A DNA stretch of 35,423 bases from the NCBI GenBank assembly GCA_946560015.1, contig CAMNUC010000004.1, forward strand, positions 1-35,423. The letters run 5' to 3'. Under the pieces are notes generated by a model that was given only the letters and a program-made list of their open reading frames with translations, ran no database searches and was not told the origin of the DNA. Position numbers and translations under genes: made by a program. Shown here piece by piece: positions 7,859 to 18,000 of this stretch (positions are counted from its first letter, which is position 1; the number at the start of each line of letters is the position of its first letter). Origin of the DNA: an uncultured Candidatus Saccharibacteria bacterium. GTDB lineage: Bacteria > Patescibacteriota > Saccharimonadia > Saccharimonadales > Saccharimonadaceae.

Positions 7859-8551
7859 ATGCTAACTCTAGGTGAAATAGCAACTTGGTTTTTAATCTTC
7901 CTCACTTATTCTTGCATTGGCTGGTTCATGGAAGTTGTAGTAAGTGTTCAAATGCATCATCGCCCTAGCAACCGCGGTTTCTTAATCGGTCCGCTTTGCC
8001 CAATCTATGGCGCAGGCGCGCTCGTCATGACTTTCTTATTACGTAATACCGAAAATATCATCGAAATCTTCATAGTCTCTATAGTTGCTGCAACTGTATT
8101 GGAGTATGGTACAAGCTATGTTATGGAAAAGCTTTTTCGTGTGCGATGGTGGGACTATAGCCATGAGAAATTCAATATTAATGGGCGCGTTTGTCTAAAA
8201 ATGTTGCTAGCCTTTGGTATTATGGGCGTAATTGTTACTCGCATTACTAATCCAATACTACTAGATTTTTATAATAACATCAACGAAATCGGGCGTATTG
8301 CTATCGCTACAACATTATTTAGTATAGTTCTAACTGATATTATCGTTACAAGCTGGCTGATTATTGGCTGTCGCGCTACTGCAGGGACTTTACAAGCCGA
8401 TGCTACAGACGAAATCACGGCCAATATTCATGAGATTCTTATGAACCAAGGCAAACTTCGCCGCCGCCTTGCCAAAGCATTCCCCAATATGGAGATCCAG
8501 CAAAAGCCCAAGCGTCGACGTAGCTCTAAACCTAAAACTTCCGCAAAATAG
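7859..8551 (+). CDS. PF06541-type membrane protein (annotated in databases as putative ABC-transporter permease)
   Basis: A 230-residue membrane protein with about five hydrophobic segments. The conserved blocks YSCIGWFMEVV, NRGFLIGPLCPIYG, LEYGTSYVMEKLF, RWWDYS and FNINGRVCL match the PF06541 family, a group of unknown function that carries a permease name without proof. The C-terminus is a basic cytoplasmic tail (KPKRRRSSKPK). It starts 3 nt after the CPBP gene and ends just before the nrnA-like promoter. Functional coupling with the CPBP protease is suggested only by adjacency. Confidence 0.8.
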   Translation: MLTLGEIATWFLIFLTYSCIGWFMEVVVSVQMHHRPSNRGFLIGPLCPIYGAGALVMTFLLRNTENIIEIFIVSIVAATVLEYGTSYVMEKLFRVRWWDYSHEKFNINGRVCLKMLLAFGIMGVIVTRITNPILLDFYNNINEIGRIAIATTLFSIVLTDIIVTSWLIIGCRATAGTLQADATDEITANIHEILMNQGKLRRRLAKAFPNMEIQQKPKRRRSSKPKTSAK

Positions 8552-8553
8552 TA

Positions 8554-8559
8554 TATAAT
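8554..8559 (+). promoter_or_regulatory. Leaderless-type promoter of the nrnA-like/hydrolase/cysS operon
   Basis: TATAAT lies 2 nt after the TAG of the upstream gene and 6 nt before ATG 8566, so ATG would be at +1. No Shine-Dalgarno sequence is present. Confidence 0.6.
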
Positions 8560-8565
8560 TATAGC

Positions 8566-9564
8566 ATGTATCACAAATTTACTGAATTCCTCCAAAACAA
8601 AAAACGTGTTTGCATTATTCAAGCCGAGAATCCTGACGGAGATTCGCTTGGCTCGGCGATTGCATTGGATTATATTCTACAGCAAACCGAGAATTATTTA
8701 TATTGTCCAGTTGATATACCCAAATATTTGCACTACTTTGAAGACTGGTCGCGCGTTGAAATAGAATTTGATTACAAAGCAGACGGCTATATTATTGTCG
8801 ACACAGCTTCGAGTATCTTACTTTCCAAACTCCTAGATGACACCGCCATTAGGAATTGTCTCTATAATAAGCCCGTTTTAGTAATCGACCACCACGAAAG
8901 TGAAGACGATCTAGACTTTCCTCATGAAGCTATCATCGAGCCACTTCCTGCTTGCGCTGATTTGATCTATAAAATCGCTAAGGCCGAAAATCTCACTATT
9001 AATAAGCCTGCTGCCGAAGCTATCTATTCCGCAATCTCCTCCGATACATTGGGGCTAGTTAGCCAATCTGTCACGGCAGACACTATGCACACCATGGCAG
9101 AGCTTATTGAACTAGGCGCGAACCCAGCCGAACTCGACGAAAGGCGCCGCGAGTTCATGAAGAAGTCCCAAAGAATTCTCAGTTATAAAGCCGATCTCAT
9201 CAAACGCGTTGATTATTCTCTTGATGGCCAACTTGCCACAGTTTTAATTCCATTCGAAGAAATCCAGCAGTATTCCGACGAATACAACCCTAATGTTTTA
9301 ATTTTGGAAGAATTACGTCTTGTTGAAGGTGTTGTTGTTGCGATCGCTATCAAGACTTATCCCGATGGAAAAATTACTGGCAAAATTCGCACTAGCAAAC
9401 CAATTGCCGAGCAAATCGCGGGCTATTTTGGAGGTGGCGGACATCCATATGCGGCTGGCTTTCGCACTTATGATACCAATTATAGTGAAGTTGTGTCAGA
9501 CGTTGTTAAATTCCTACCAGGTCTTTTAACGGGGTGTGAAGGTATTGATGAACAAGTTATATAA
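8566..9564 (+). CDS. DHH-family phosphoesterase, NrnA-like (oligoribonuclease/pAp phosphatase)
   Basis: A 332-residue protein with the DHH-superfamily motifs: ENPDGDSLGSA (metal-binding Asp24 and Asp26), VIDHHES (DHH triad at 108-110) and a C-terminal DHHA1 domain with FGGGGHPYAAGF (288-298). Members of this group degrade nanoRNA (2-5 nt) and dephosphorylate 3'-phosphoadenosine-5'-phosphate, using manganese in the cytoplasm. The length fits NrnA (about 310-330). It heads a run of overlapping genes: the hydrolase starts within its last 17 nt, and cysS overlaps the hydrolase in turn. Confidence 0.85.
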   Translation: MYHKFTEFLQNKKRVCIIQAENPDGDSLGSAIALDYILQQTENYLYCPVDIPKYLHYFEDWSRVEIEFDYKADGYIIVDTASSILLSKLLDDTAIRNCLYNKPVLVIDHHESEDDLDFPHEAIIEPLPACADLIYKIAKAENLTINKPAAEAIYSAISSDTLGLVSQSVTADTMHTMAELIELGANPAELDERRREFMKKSQRILSYKADLIKRVDYSLDGQLATVLIPFEEIQQYSDEYNPNVLILEELRLVEGVVVAIAIKTYPDGKITGKIRTSKPIAEQIAGYFGGGGHPYAAGFRTYDTNYSEVVSDVVKFLPGLLTGCEGIDEQVI

Positions 9565-10405
9565 TGTCGCAACTTGGTTTTGGCACAAGTTCTTCCATGC
9601 TCCGATAAGTCTTACTAAAGCCTATGACAACAACGTTAAGAACGCTCAGATCACAATGGTATTTCTTCATGGCATCAGTGCTAATTCTGATACCTGGAAA
9701 CGGACATTTGCGCATCTCAGTAAGGAAAAAGACCTAACCACAGTTCGCATAGTCGCATTGGATTTACTAGGATTTGGTAAGTCCCTCAAGGCAGATTGGC
9801 TAAAGTATAACGAAGCAGAATATAGCAAAGCATTAGATGTCGCTTTGCGTAGGCTTAAAATGAAAGGCAAACGCATCTTGGTAGGGCACTCAATGGGCTC
9901 ACTTATTGCCGCTAATTATGCCATTAATTTCGAAAATCGTATCGAACTTGATCGTCTTATCTTAGTTTCTCCTCCCGTACTTATGGCTGACGAGCTCGCT
10001 AAACTCCCCGATAAGGCTTACGCGAAATCCTATAGCGCACTGCACAGGATTGCCGTTACCGTGCCTGCCGCTGAAACCATTGCAAAACTCGTACAGCGCT
10101 TTAGTAGTTTTCGGAGCGAGTACGTAAAGACCGCTGCTTTTGAACGCTCTATGGAGAATATCATATTGAACCGCAAAAATTATCAAACCTTTACCAATCT
10201 ACGTATACCTACGGTCATTATACACGGACACTTCGACCCCCTTGTAATGGGGTCAAATTTACGTCGTGCCGCTAAAAGGAACCCACGCTATATTAAATAT
10301 GTTAGTGTTATCGGACAACACGATTTATCGGTAGGGAAACGTGCTAAAATATTACTAGAAATAAGAAAAATGTTAAAAGAAGAGCGCAAGCATGAAACTA
10401 TTTAA
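9548..10405 (+). CDS. Alpha/beta-fold hydrolase
   Basis: A 285-residue alpha/beta hydrolase. FLHGISANSDTW carries the HG oxyanion-hole motif (41-42), VGHSMGSLIA holds the nucleophile Ser115 in GxSxG, HGHFDPLV supplies the likely acid and IGQHDLSV the catalytic His. The substrate cannot be predicted; the family includes esterases, lipases and C-C hydrolases. ATG 9548 is chosen because GAAGG lies 5 nt upstream; a GTG at 9536 in the same frame is possible and would add four residues. It overlaps both neighbours, indicating coupled translation. There is no signal peptide, so it is probably cytoplasmic. Confidence 0.8.
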   Translation: MNKLYNVATWFWHKFFHAPISLTKAYDNNVKNAQITMVFLHGISANSDTWKRTFAHLSKEKDLTTVRIVALDLLGFGKSLKADWLKYNEAEYSKALDVALRRLKMKGKRILVGHSMGSLIAANYAINFENRIELDRLILVSPPVLMADELAKLPDKAYAKSYSALHRIAVTVPAAETIAKLVQRFSSFRSEYVKTAAFERSMENIILNRKNYQTFTNLRIPTVIIHGHFDPLVMGSNLRRAAKRNPRYIKYVSVIGQHDLSVGKRAKILLEIRKMLKEERKHETI

Positions 10406-11735
10406 TACTCTCACCCGCAAAGAAGACAATTTTAGTCCTTTTAATCCAAAGGAAGTCAAGATTTATACATGTGGACCTACAGTTTATAGCCAACCGCATA
10501 TTGGCAACTTTGCAGCCTACATCTACTGGGATTTGCTTGTACGTACATTATTAATGAATGGCTACGGTGTTAAGAGAGTTCTCAACTTTACGGATGTTGG
10601 GCATCTCACCTCCGATGCTGATGAAGGCGAGGATAAGTTAGAAAAAGGTGCTCGTCAAAGTGGCGAAACAGTTTGGCAGGTCGCCGAACGCTACATTAAG
10701 GCCTTTCGGGAGGATTTCCAAGAGCTCAATTGTATAGCCCCTGATGTATGGGCTCGCGCTACTGATTACATTGAAGAAGACAAGGACATTGTCGAAACAC
10801 TCATGGAGAAAGGCTATACTTACGAGACTAAAGACGGCGTATATTTTGATACTAGCAAATTCTCAGAATACGCAAATTTTGCCCATTTAGACCTAGACAA
10901 CTTGCGAGCTGGAGCCCGTGTAGAATATTCTAGTGAAAAGAAAAACCCGTCTGATTTCGCAGTCTGGAAATTCATTCAACCTGACGAACAGCATGCTATG
11001 CGCTGGGATTTTCTAGGCAGGCCAGGCTACCCAGGATGGCATCTTGAATGTTCCACAATTATCCACACGGAGCTTGGCGAAACCATTGATATTCATACTG
11101 GTGGTATTGATCACATTCCTGTACATCATACCAATGAGATTGCTCAAAGTGAAGCTGCCTTCGACAAAAAATTATCCAAATTTTGGCTCCATTGTAATTT
11201 CCTCACGATCGACAAGCACAAGATATCTAAATCGCTTGGTAACATATGGACTCTTGCCGACCTAGCCAAAAAAGGCTACAATGCAATGGATTTCAAACTA
11301 TGGGTTCTGCAAGGTCATTATCAGTCAGAGCGTGATTTTAGCTTTGAAAATCTCGAAGCAGCCCGCGTTCGTCGTCTCAACTGGCGTAATCGTATAGCCC
11401 TATGCTACCAGCACGAAGGTAAAGATATAGACTTTACACCCATTCTAACCGCCGTAAGCGATAATCTCAATTCTCCGAAGGCTTGTGCGCTCATTGATGA
11501 GATCAAAGATGAGAGCTTGCATTTCTGGGAACAAGTGGATGTCTTATTTGGCTTGCGACTTTATCAAGATTCGCCAGATATAACGATCGAACAGAAACAC
11601 CTCCTTGCTCTTCGCAGCGATGCTAAGGTCAAAAAATACTACGCCGAAGCCGACCGTATTCGTGACGAACTTCTAGCGCAGGGCATCGCTATCAAAGACA
11701 CCACCAATGGACAAATTTGGCAGTACTCCCGTTAG
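10392..11735 (+). CDS. cysS: Cysteinyl-tRNA synthetase
   Basis: A 447-residue class I synthetase that charges tRNA-Cys. It has the zinc-site Cys27 in YTCGPTVYS, the HIGH-like motif HIGN (36-39), the GWHLECS block that contributes another zinc ligand, GGIDHIPVHHTNEIAQSEA and the KMSKS-like KISKS (277-281). The length is close to the usual 455-465. It is the third gene of the nrnA-like operon, beginning 14 nt before the end of the hydrolase gene. Its last residues (IRDELLAQGIAIKDT) match the usual C-terminal anticodon-recognition end of CysRS. Confidence 0.95.
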   Translation: MKLFNTLTRKEDNFSPFNPKEVKIYTCGPTVYSQPHIGNFAAYIYWDLLVRTLLMNGYGVKRVLNFTDVGHLTSDADEGEDKLEKGARQSGETVWQVAERYIKAFREDFQELNCIAPDVWARATDYIEEDKDIVETLMEKGYTYETKDGVYFDTSKFSEYANFAHLDLDNLRAGARVEYSSEKKNPSDFAVWKFIQPDEQHAMRWDFLGRPGYPGWHLECSTIIHTELGETIDIHTGGIDHIPVHHTNEIAQSEAAFDKKLSKFWLHCNFLTIDKHKISKSLGNIWTLADLAKKGYNAMDFKLWVLQGHYQSERDFSFENLEAARVRRLNWRNRIALCYQHEGKDIDFTPILTAVSDNLNSPKACALIDEIKDESLHFWEQVDVLFGLRLYQDSPDITIEQKHLLALRSDAKVKKYYAEADRIRDELLAQGIAIKDTTNGQIWQYSR

Positions 11736-11789
11736 CTTAAGTTCACCTGAGAAAGTCATCATAGTAACCATGCGAGCATGTTGAAAGTA

Positions 11790-11798
11790 TGGTAAAAT
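11790..11798 (+). promoter_or_regulatory. Leaderless-type promoter of the MacB-like exporter operon
   Basis: Extended -10 TGGTAAAAT, 7 nt before ATG 11806. The surrounding TATGGTAAAAT is identical to the serS promoter at 31068-31078. Confidence 0.6.
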
Positions 11799-11805
11799 AA
11801 AATAT

Positions 11806-12549
11806 ATGGGAAAAGTTATTGAAGTTCATGACTTAGTGAAAGTCTACGGCAAGCGTAGCACTGCTTTCGAAGCACTTAAAGGAGTTGACCTAGAGATTGA
11901 GGCTGGCGAATCGGTTGCCATCGTTGGCAAGTCTGGCTCCGGTAAATCTACACTAATGCACTTGCTGGCGCTTCTAGATAAGCCTACTGCCGGAACTATC
12001 AAAATCGATGGAATTGATTCGACAAAGCTCAGTAATCGCGAACTAAATAAGCTGCGCAATCGTACATTTGGCTTTGTGTTTCAGCAATTTTTCATGAACC
12101 CAAATGACACCGTCATAGAAAATGTAATGTTGCCACTTAAGATTGCTGGTGTCGCCGGAAAAGAACGACGCAACCGAGCTGAGCGCGCGCTTGAGACCGT
12201 CGGTCTTAGTGAGCGCAAAAAATTCAAGGCTACAGATCTATCTGGCGGTCAAAAACAACGCGTATGTATTGCTCGAGCGATAGTGAATAGCCCTAAAATC
12301 ATCTTTGCCGATGAGCCAACTGGCAACCTTGACTCAGCTACCGGTGAACAAGTAATCAAATTACTTTTTGATCTAAACAAAGACAAAAATGCCACTCTGA
12401 TCATCGTTACCCATGATGAAGATCTTGCTAAGCTCTGTGACCGACAGATCCGTATTATGGATGGTCGGATCGTTGAGGGACTCGAAGATAATCCTCATGG
12501 AGAATGGGTTGATGGTAAATGGAAAATGAAAGCAAAAGCGGAGGCCTAG
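11806..12549 (+). CDS. ABC transporter ATP-binding protein (MacB/LolD class)
   Basis: A 247-residue ATPase with Walker A GKSGSGKST (41-49), the signature SGGQKQR starting at residue 146 and Walker B plus the family motif ADEPTGNLDS near 168. The C-terminal 20 residues (NPHGEWVDGKWKMKAKAEA) extend past the normal domain. It pairs with the MacB-type permease that starts directly after its stop codon. MacB/LolD-class systems act as mechanotransducers exporting peptides, lipids or lipoproteins from the outer leaflet of the membrane; the substrate is unknown here. There are no two-component genes beside it, in contrast to the Bce-like module. Confidence 0.9.
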   Translation: MGKVIEVHDLVKVYGKRSTAFEALKGVDLEIEAGESVAIVGKSGSGKSTLMHLLALLDKPTAGTIKIDGIDSTKLSNRELNKLRNRTFGFVFQQFFMNPNDTVIENVMLPLKIAGVAGKERRNRAERALETVGLSERKKFKATDLSGGQKQRVCIARAIVNSPKIIFADEPTGNLDSATGEQVIKLLFDLNKDKNATLIIVTHDEDLAKLCDRQIRIMDGRIVEGLEDNPHGEWVDGKWKMKAKAEA

Positions 12550-13851
12550 ATGGGATTCTTTGAAATTATTAAAAGCGCGAACCATAACTTATTTAGAAAT
12601 AAAGCTCGTACTTTTTTGACAATTCTGGCCATCTTCATTGGAAGTTTTACTATTAGCTTGAATGCTGCTATCAATGCTGGTGTAAATAGCTTCATTGACG
12701 AACAGACCGACAGTCTAGGTGGGGAAGATTACATTATGATTATGCCAGAGGGATCTGTTAATACTATGAGCTCGATGATGATGGGGAGCAGCAGCAACAA
12801 CGATCCACGTGAATACGATCCTAACCGAACCCTAACTGCTTTTTCCAAAGAACAACTTGAGAAGCTCAAAAAAATTGACGGCATTGACGGCGAGAACCTT
12901 TACGTTGCCAAGCAAATTCCGGTAGAATACATTACGAGCACCGACACTGACAAAAAGTACACCATTAACATTGGTGCTATGCCACCAGGAGATTTCAATG
13001 TTTCAACTACTGCAGGCGTCTTGCCAAACCGAGACTCTAAAGAATACGAGATCACTCTTGAGCCTGGCTACCCAAAAGCTCTCGGCTTTGGTTCTGACGA
13101 AAATGCTATCGGTAAGACTGTTGAGTTGGTGATTACAGACCCAGTCACAAAGAAGCCACTCACATATAAAGCTAAAGTTGTCGGTGTTCAAGCAAAAGGC
13201 GTAGTTGCTGTAAATGGTGCGATAGTGAGCCCATCTCTTGAAGAAGCTATGCATGACGCCATTACTAAGTATTACCCTGCGGAACAAAGAGAACAGGCTT
13301 ATGTAGTGCAAACGCGCTTTGACACTAGCAAATATACTGAAGCAGAGATCAAAGATATCCTCAAAGAAAACGGCTTTTATGGCCTTACGGTATCAGATAT
13401 GATGGGCGCCATCCGTACCTTCTTTGATATTATCATGGTTGTCTTCACGATATTTGGCGGTATTGCTCTGCTAGCAGCGGCGATTGGCATTATCAATACT
13501 TTGCTCATGTCTGTCGAAGAGCGCACTAGAGAGATTGGTCTTGATAAGGCGCTTGGCATGCCATCAGGTAAAATCTTCCTCAACTTTTCTATTGAAGCGA
13601 TCTCGCTCGGGTTCTGGGGGTCAGTCCTAGGCATAGTTATTGCAATGCTAGTGGGCTATACAGCTAACGTTGTCTTGCATCAACCAGGCGGCTTCCTAGA
13701 AGTCTTTCCGACTTTCAGCCTATTTAGATTCACACTAGAGAATATGATACCTATCGTTGTCACGGTTATGATTATAGCATTTGTTGCTGGCACAGTTCCA
13801 GCTTGGAAAGCTGCCCATAAGAATCCCATCGATGCGCTGAGGTACGAGTAG
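12550..13851 (+). CDS. MacB-type ABC permease (FtsX domain)
   Basis: A 433-residue permease with the MacB architecture: one N-terminal membrane helix (about 20-45), an extracytoplasmic core domain (about 48-290) and three C-terminal helices (about 293-418) forming the FtsX domain, including the block VEERTREIGLDKALGMPSG. The external domain contains a low-complexity Ser/Met/Asn stretch (MSSMMMGSSSNND, about 75-87) that probably forms a flexible loop. GGAGG lies 5 nt upstream of ATG. It ends 3 nt before the methyltransferase gene, so all four genes from 11806 to 18345 may be one transcript. Confidence 0.9.
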   Translation: MGFFEIIKSANHNLFRNKARTFLTILAIFIGSFTISLNAAINAGVNSFIDEQTDSLGGEDYIMIMPEGSVNTMSSMMMGSSSNNDPREYDPNRTLTAFSKEQLEKLKKIDGIDGENLYVAKQIPVEYITSTDTDKKYTINIGAMPPGDFNVSTTAGVLPNRDSKEYEITLEPGYPKALGFGSDENAIGKTVELVITDPVTKKPLTYKAKVVGVQAKGVVAVNGAIVSPSLEEAMHDAITKYYPAEQREQAYVVQTRFDTSKYTEAEIKDILKENGFYGLTVSDMMGAIRTFFDIIMVVFTIFGGIALLAAAIGIINTLLMSVEERTREIGLDKALGMPSGKIFLNFSIEAISLGFWGSVLGIVIAMLVGYTANVVLHQPGGFLEVFPTFSLFRFTLENMIPIVVTVMIIAFVAGTVPAWKAAHKNPIDALRYE

Positions 13852-13854
13852 TCA

Positions 13855-15015
13855 ATGGAATCAATACGCATTGAAAAGCTCATTCCAGGCGGTCAAGCCC
13901 TGGGCACTCTATCAAGTGGCAAGAAGGTTATGCTGTGGGGTGCTCTGCCTGGTGAGCTAGTATTGGAGTGGCAAGTTACCAAAGATAAGTATAGTTATTG
14001 CGAAGGCATCGCTACCCAGGTTACCGATGATTCCCAGAGTCGCATCAAACCTCGCGATGAGGCATATCTAGCCACTTCACCTTGGCAAATCATGGTTTAT
14101 TCCTACGAACTTCAACAAAAACAGTCCCTACTTATAGAAATCATTCGTCAGCAAAAGCTCACAGACATTGTGCCGTCATCCGTTAAAACTGACGGCATAG
14201 ACTTCTTTTATCGCAACAAGATGGAGTATGCACTCTACTATGCTCACGAAGACCAAAGAATCTACCCAGCCTTTCGGGCGCGCGGTACGCACCGTAAGCT
14301 CCCCATCCCGCAATCAAGCATTGAGCGCCCCGAAATCTGGCAAGCTGCTCAAAAAATCATCGCAAATATGAATACTCGAGGCGATGAAGCTCGTAAGTAT
14401 CAATCATTACTTCTTCGCTGCAATCAATCCGGTGAAGTCAGTGGCGGCCTGCTTGAAAACGGCAAAAAGCACCCCTCATTCGCCAACCTTACCGATACCA
14501 TCCTTGGCAAAGAATATAGCTACTCCCCCAACGGCTTCTTTCAGATTAATCTACCAGTCTACGAGATGGTGCTCCAAGAAATCCAAACCTGGGTCAAGTG
14601 CAACAATGTACTGGATCTCTATGCTGGTGTTGGTACTATTGGCTTGTCTGTGGCGCGCGATAAGAAACTTACACTAGTAGAATGCGATAAATCTGCCTAT
14701 CGCGAGATGAAACGCAATTGCCAGGGAACGGGAGCTCAGCCAGTCCTTGCCAAAAGCGAAGAAGTGCTTGGTTACATCCAGCCTCACCAAACTGTCATTA
14801 TTGACCCGCCACGTGCTGGTTGTTTGCCTGAAGTTATCGAAAAAATCAAACAAATTTTACCAGAACAACTCATTTATCTTTCGTGTAACCCTATTACCCA
14901 GATGCGCGATATCAGTATGCTTACAGCCGTTTATAACATTAAATGTTGCACGCCGTATAATTTTTTCCCACGTACTCCACATCTAGAAAATTTGGTCGTT
15001 TTGGAGAGAAAATAG
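13855..15015 (+). CDS. TrmA/RlmD-family RNA 5-methyluridine methyltransferase without Fe-S cysteines
   Basis: A 386-residue class RNA m5U methyltransferase. An N-terminal TRAM-like domain (about 1-60) precedes the SAM-binding fold with VLDLYAGVGTIGLSVA, DPPRAG, and the catalytic Cys344 in LSCNPITQMRD. The end FFPRTPHLENLVVL carries the conserved Glu of the family. Family members methylate C5 of uridine in 23S rRNA or tRNA. The usual 4Fe-4S motif (CxxCxxC-type, before the QL..K helix) is replaced here by YLATSPWQIMVYSYELQQK with no Cys. Which RNA is modified cannot be told. It is located between the exporter and the helicase genes. Confidence 0.88.
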   Translation: MESIRIEKLIPGGQALGTLSSGKKVMLWGALPGELVLEWQVTKDKYSYCEGIATQVTDDSQSRIKPRDEAYLATSPWQIMVYSYELQQKQSLLIEIIRQQKLTDIVPSSVKTDGIDFFYRNKMEYALYYAHEDQRIYPAFRARGTHRKLPIPQSSIERPEIWQAAQKIIANMNTRGDEARKYQSLLLRCNQSGEVSGGLLENGKKHPSFANLTDTILGKEYSYSPNGFFQINLPVYEMVLQEIQTWVKCNNVLDLYAGVGTIGLSVARDKKLTLVECDKSAYREMKRNCQGTGAQPVLAKSEEVLGYIQPHQTVIIDPPRAGCLPEVIEKIKQILPEQLIYLSCNPITQMRDISMLTAVYNIKCCTPYNFFPRTPHLENLVVLERK

Positions 15016-18000
15016 ATGCCGCTGAATATCGAACAGCAAGCTGCCGTTGAATATCTTGAGGGACCACTCTTAGTCTTGGCGGGGCCTGGCACCGGTAAGA
15101 CTCAGCTTCTCTCGGCCAAAGTCGCCTATATTCTGCAGAATATAGATACTAATCCCGAGAATATACTCTGCTTAACTTTCACCGACGCTGGAGCCGAAAA
15201 TATGCGCGCCCGTCTCCAAAGTATGATTGGTAAAGCTGCGCTTGATGTAAATATTCATACTTATCACGCCTTCGGATCCAATATACTCGATCGCTACAAG
15301 AATTATGCCGAAACATTTGATCGTAAATTAGACGCTCCTATTGATGAGACTACTCAATATAAGATTATTCACGAGATTCAAAAGAAACTTCCTGTACTAG
15401 ATATTCTGCGCGACAGTGATACTAAAGACATCATCTCCACTATTGGCAATGCTAAATCTGCACGCCTTACTGCGGCAGATCTTCAGAAGATTGCCGAAAC
15501 TAATATCCACGACAGTATAGACCTTGCTGATGAGATTTCTCCATTTCTATTAGAGCTCAAACCCCGTGAAAAAGTTGATGTCGCTCTTCAGGAAACATAC
15601 CAACCGATCCTAGAGATCTTACTTAAACACAGATCTACCGAACCTATCGTCGGTAATGTTGAGCGTATCGCCAATGTGCTTGCAAAAGATCTGCATAAAA
15701 TCATTCAAGAAGTTACCGCCGAGGAAAAACCCAAGCTCAAAAAACTCTCCGATTGGAAGACCAAAAATTTTGAAGCCTATGTTCGTGACCCTAAGCACCC
15801 TGAGACCAAAACCTATCGGCTTAAGGATCACATTGCTAATAAAAAACTTGCCTCACTCGCTAATATTATGCAGAAATACGAAGATAGGTTGCGTGAAGAT
15901 GGCCTTTATGATTTTAATGATATGATTGAATGTGCAATTCAATATCTTAAGGAAGACGACGGTTTTCGCTTACAGCTTTCTGAATTATTCCAATACATTT
16001 TACTAGACGAATTTCAAGACACCAACGCTTCACAGTTTGAGCTCATCAAACTTCTCACGCAATACGAAAAACCCATCGTAATGGCAGTAGGTGATGACGA
16101 TCAGGCAATTTTTGAGTTTCAAGGTGCTAATGCTTCAAACTTGCGGGATTTCCAAGATTACTATAATGCTAAAATCATTACCCTGCTCAATAATTACCGT
16201 AGCACTGGCGAGATACTTAGTTTATCGCGTAAGGTTGCCGATCAAATTGAAGATAGCTTTGCTAAAAACTATCAAATCGACAAAGCTTTAACCTCAATGA
16301 AAGATCTCTGGGAACAAGACCACACCACGCCGCCTCAAGTCATGCGGCATGAATTCCCCGGAACAGTAGCTGAATATCATTGGATCGCTCGAGAGATTCG
16401 CAAATTGGTTGACTCAGGTGAGGACCCTACCGAAATAGCTATTATCGCCCCCAAACACAAAAACATTGCCCCCATCTTGCCATACCTCAAAAATCAGAAT
16501 CTAGATGTCACTTATGAAAAACGCGACAATATCCTACTTGATGATAAAATAGCTAAGCTTGCCCAGCTTGCTCGCTTTGTTTATCGCTTGGCACATCGCG
16601 AGCAGCCCGTAGAAAATTTGCTTGAAATATTATCATACGACTTTTGGCAAGTACCACCTGTAATAGCTATTAAAGCTATTGAGAAAAAATGGGATTCTAC
16701 TAAAAGCGTCGTAGACTATCTCGAAGGCGATCCGCAGCTCGAACCTATCGCAGAGCTTCTTGCTAGTCTGGCCGCTACTGCTGAGACCGTTCCACTTGAA
16801 CTCTGGTTAGATTATCTCACTGGCAGCGCTAACCTAGGTAGTTTACACTCCCCAATCCTGGATTATTATCAAAAATCTTGTAGTGAAGCAGAGCTGCTAG
16901 AGTTTTATGAGAATTTGGCCACTCTGCGTCAAAAAGTTCTTACTCATGCTCACGGTACACACGCTACCGAAGTCGATTTTATACCCAAGCTCCATGATTT
17001 TGTCGTCACGATGGACGATTTTGAGCTGGCCGGCAGCGAAATTATGCGTGTTAGCGTTTATCGCGACAGCGGTCGTGCTATCCAGGTAATGACCAGTCAC
17101 AAGAGTAAAGGTTTGGAGTTTAAGCACGTCTTCCTGACTTCTGTTGATGATGCGGCCTGGGGCAAATCAAAAGGGAATAATAACCTCCTGACCTTACCCA
17201 AAAACCTTTCTTATATCCGTCATACTGGCATCACGGACGATGAGCAGCTACGTCTGTTTTTCGTAGCGCTTACTCGCGCCAAAGACACACTATACCTTAC
17301 CAGTAGTATTCATAAAGAAGATGGTAGTGAGCTCAAGCGCCTACGTTACCTCTCTGAAAGTAGCCGCGATGATGCTGAGCAGATTTCGCCGTATTTACTA
17401 GAGCCTGCACGCACCATTATCTCTCATAATGAACTCAGCACTGCCGAAAAAATCGAAACCATGCGCCTAGGTTGGGTATCCACCTATCAATGGCTCACTC
17501 CCGATGCCATTACTATTCTACGTGAACGCATGAAAACCTACCGTCTTAGCGCTACTGACCTGACTGATTTTATCGATATCATCTACGCTGGGCCCCAATC
17601 CGTCTATCAGAAAAGGATTTTACGCGCACCTAGCGAACCGGCTAATTTTTCACTTTGTTATGGCAATATCCTACATACAGTTTTTGAACAAATCACTTCT
17701 CATGGTCTCTCCGACCAGCAAGCTTTGGATCTCTTTCGCAGTGAAGCTAAAAAATCCATCTTGGAAGACGAAGAGAAGCAAGACCTTCTCGACAAAGGCG
17801 AATATAGCCTTAAGATCGCCTTGCAGGAGTTCGGTGGTATTCTTCGTCACGAAAATGCTAAAGCCGAGCTCAATCTTTCTTCTGAACATCTTACCTTTAA
17901 CGGCGTACCTATTACTGGGAAAATCGACCACCTCGAGATTGACCATGCCACCAAGACTATCGAAATCTACGACTACAAGACCGGCAAATTCCACGACAAA

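Noticed and set aside
11771-11784. Short palindrome CATGCGAGCATG before the MacB-like operon as an operator
   Set aside because: The arms are only four or five bases and there is no second copy; too weak to call.
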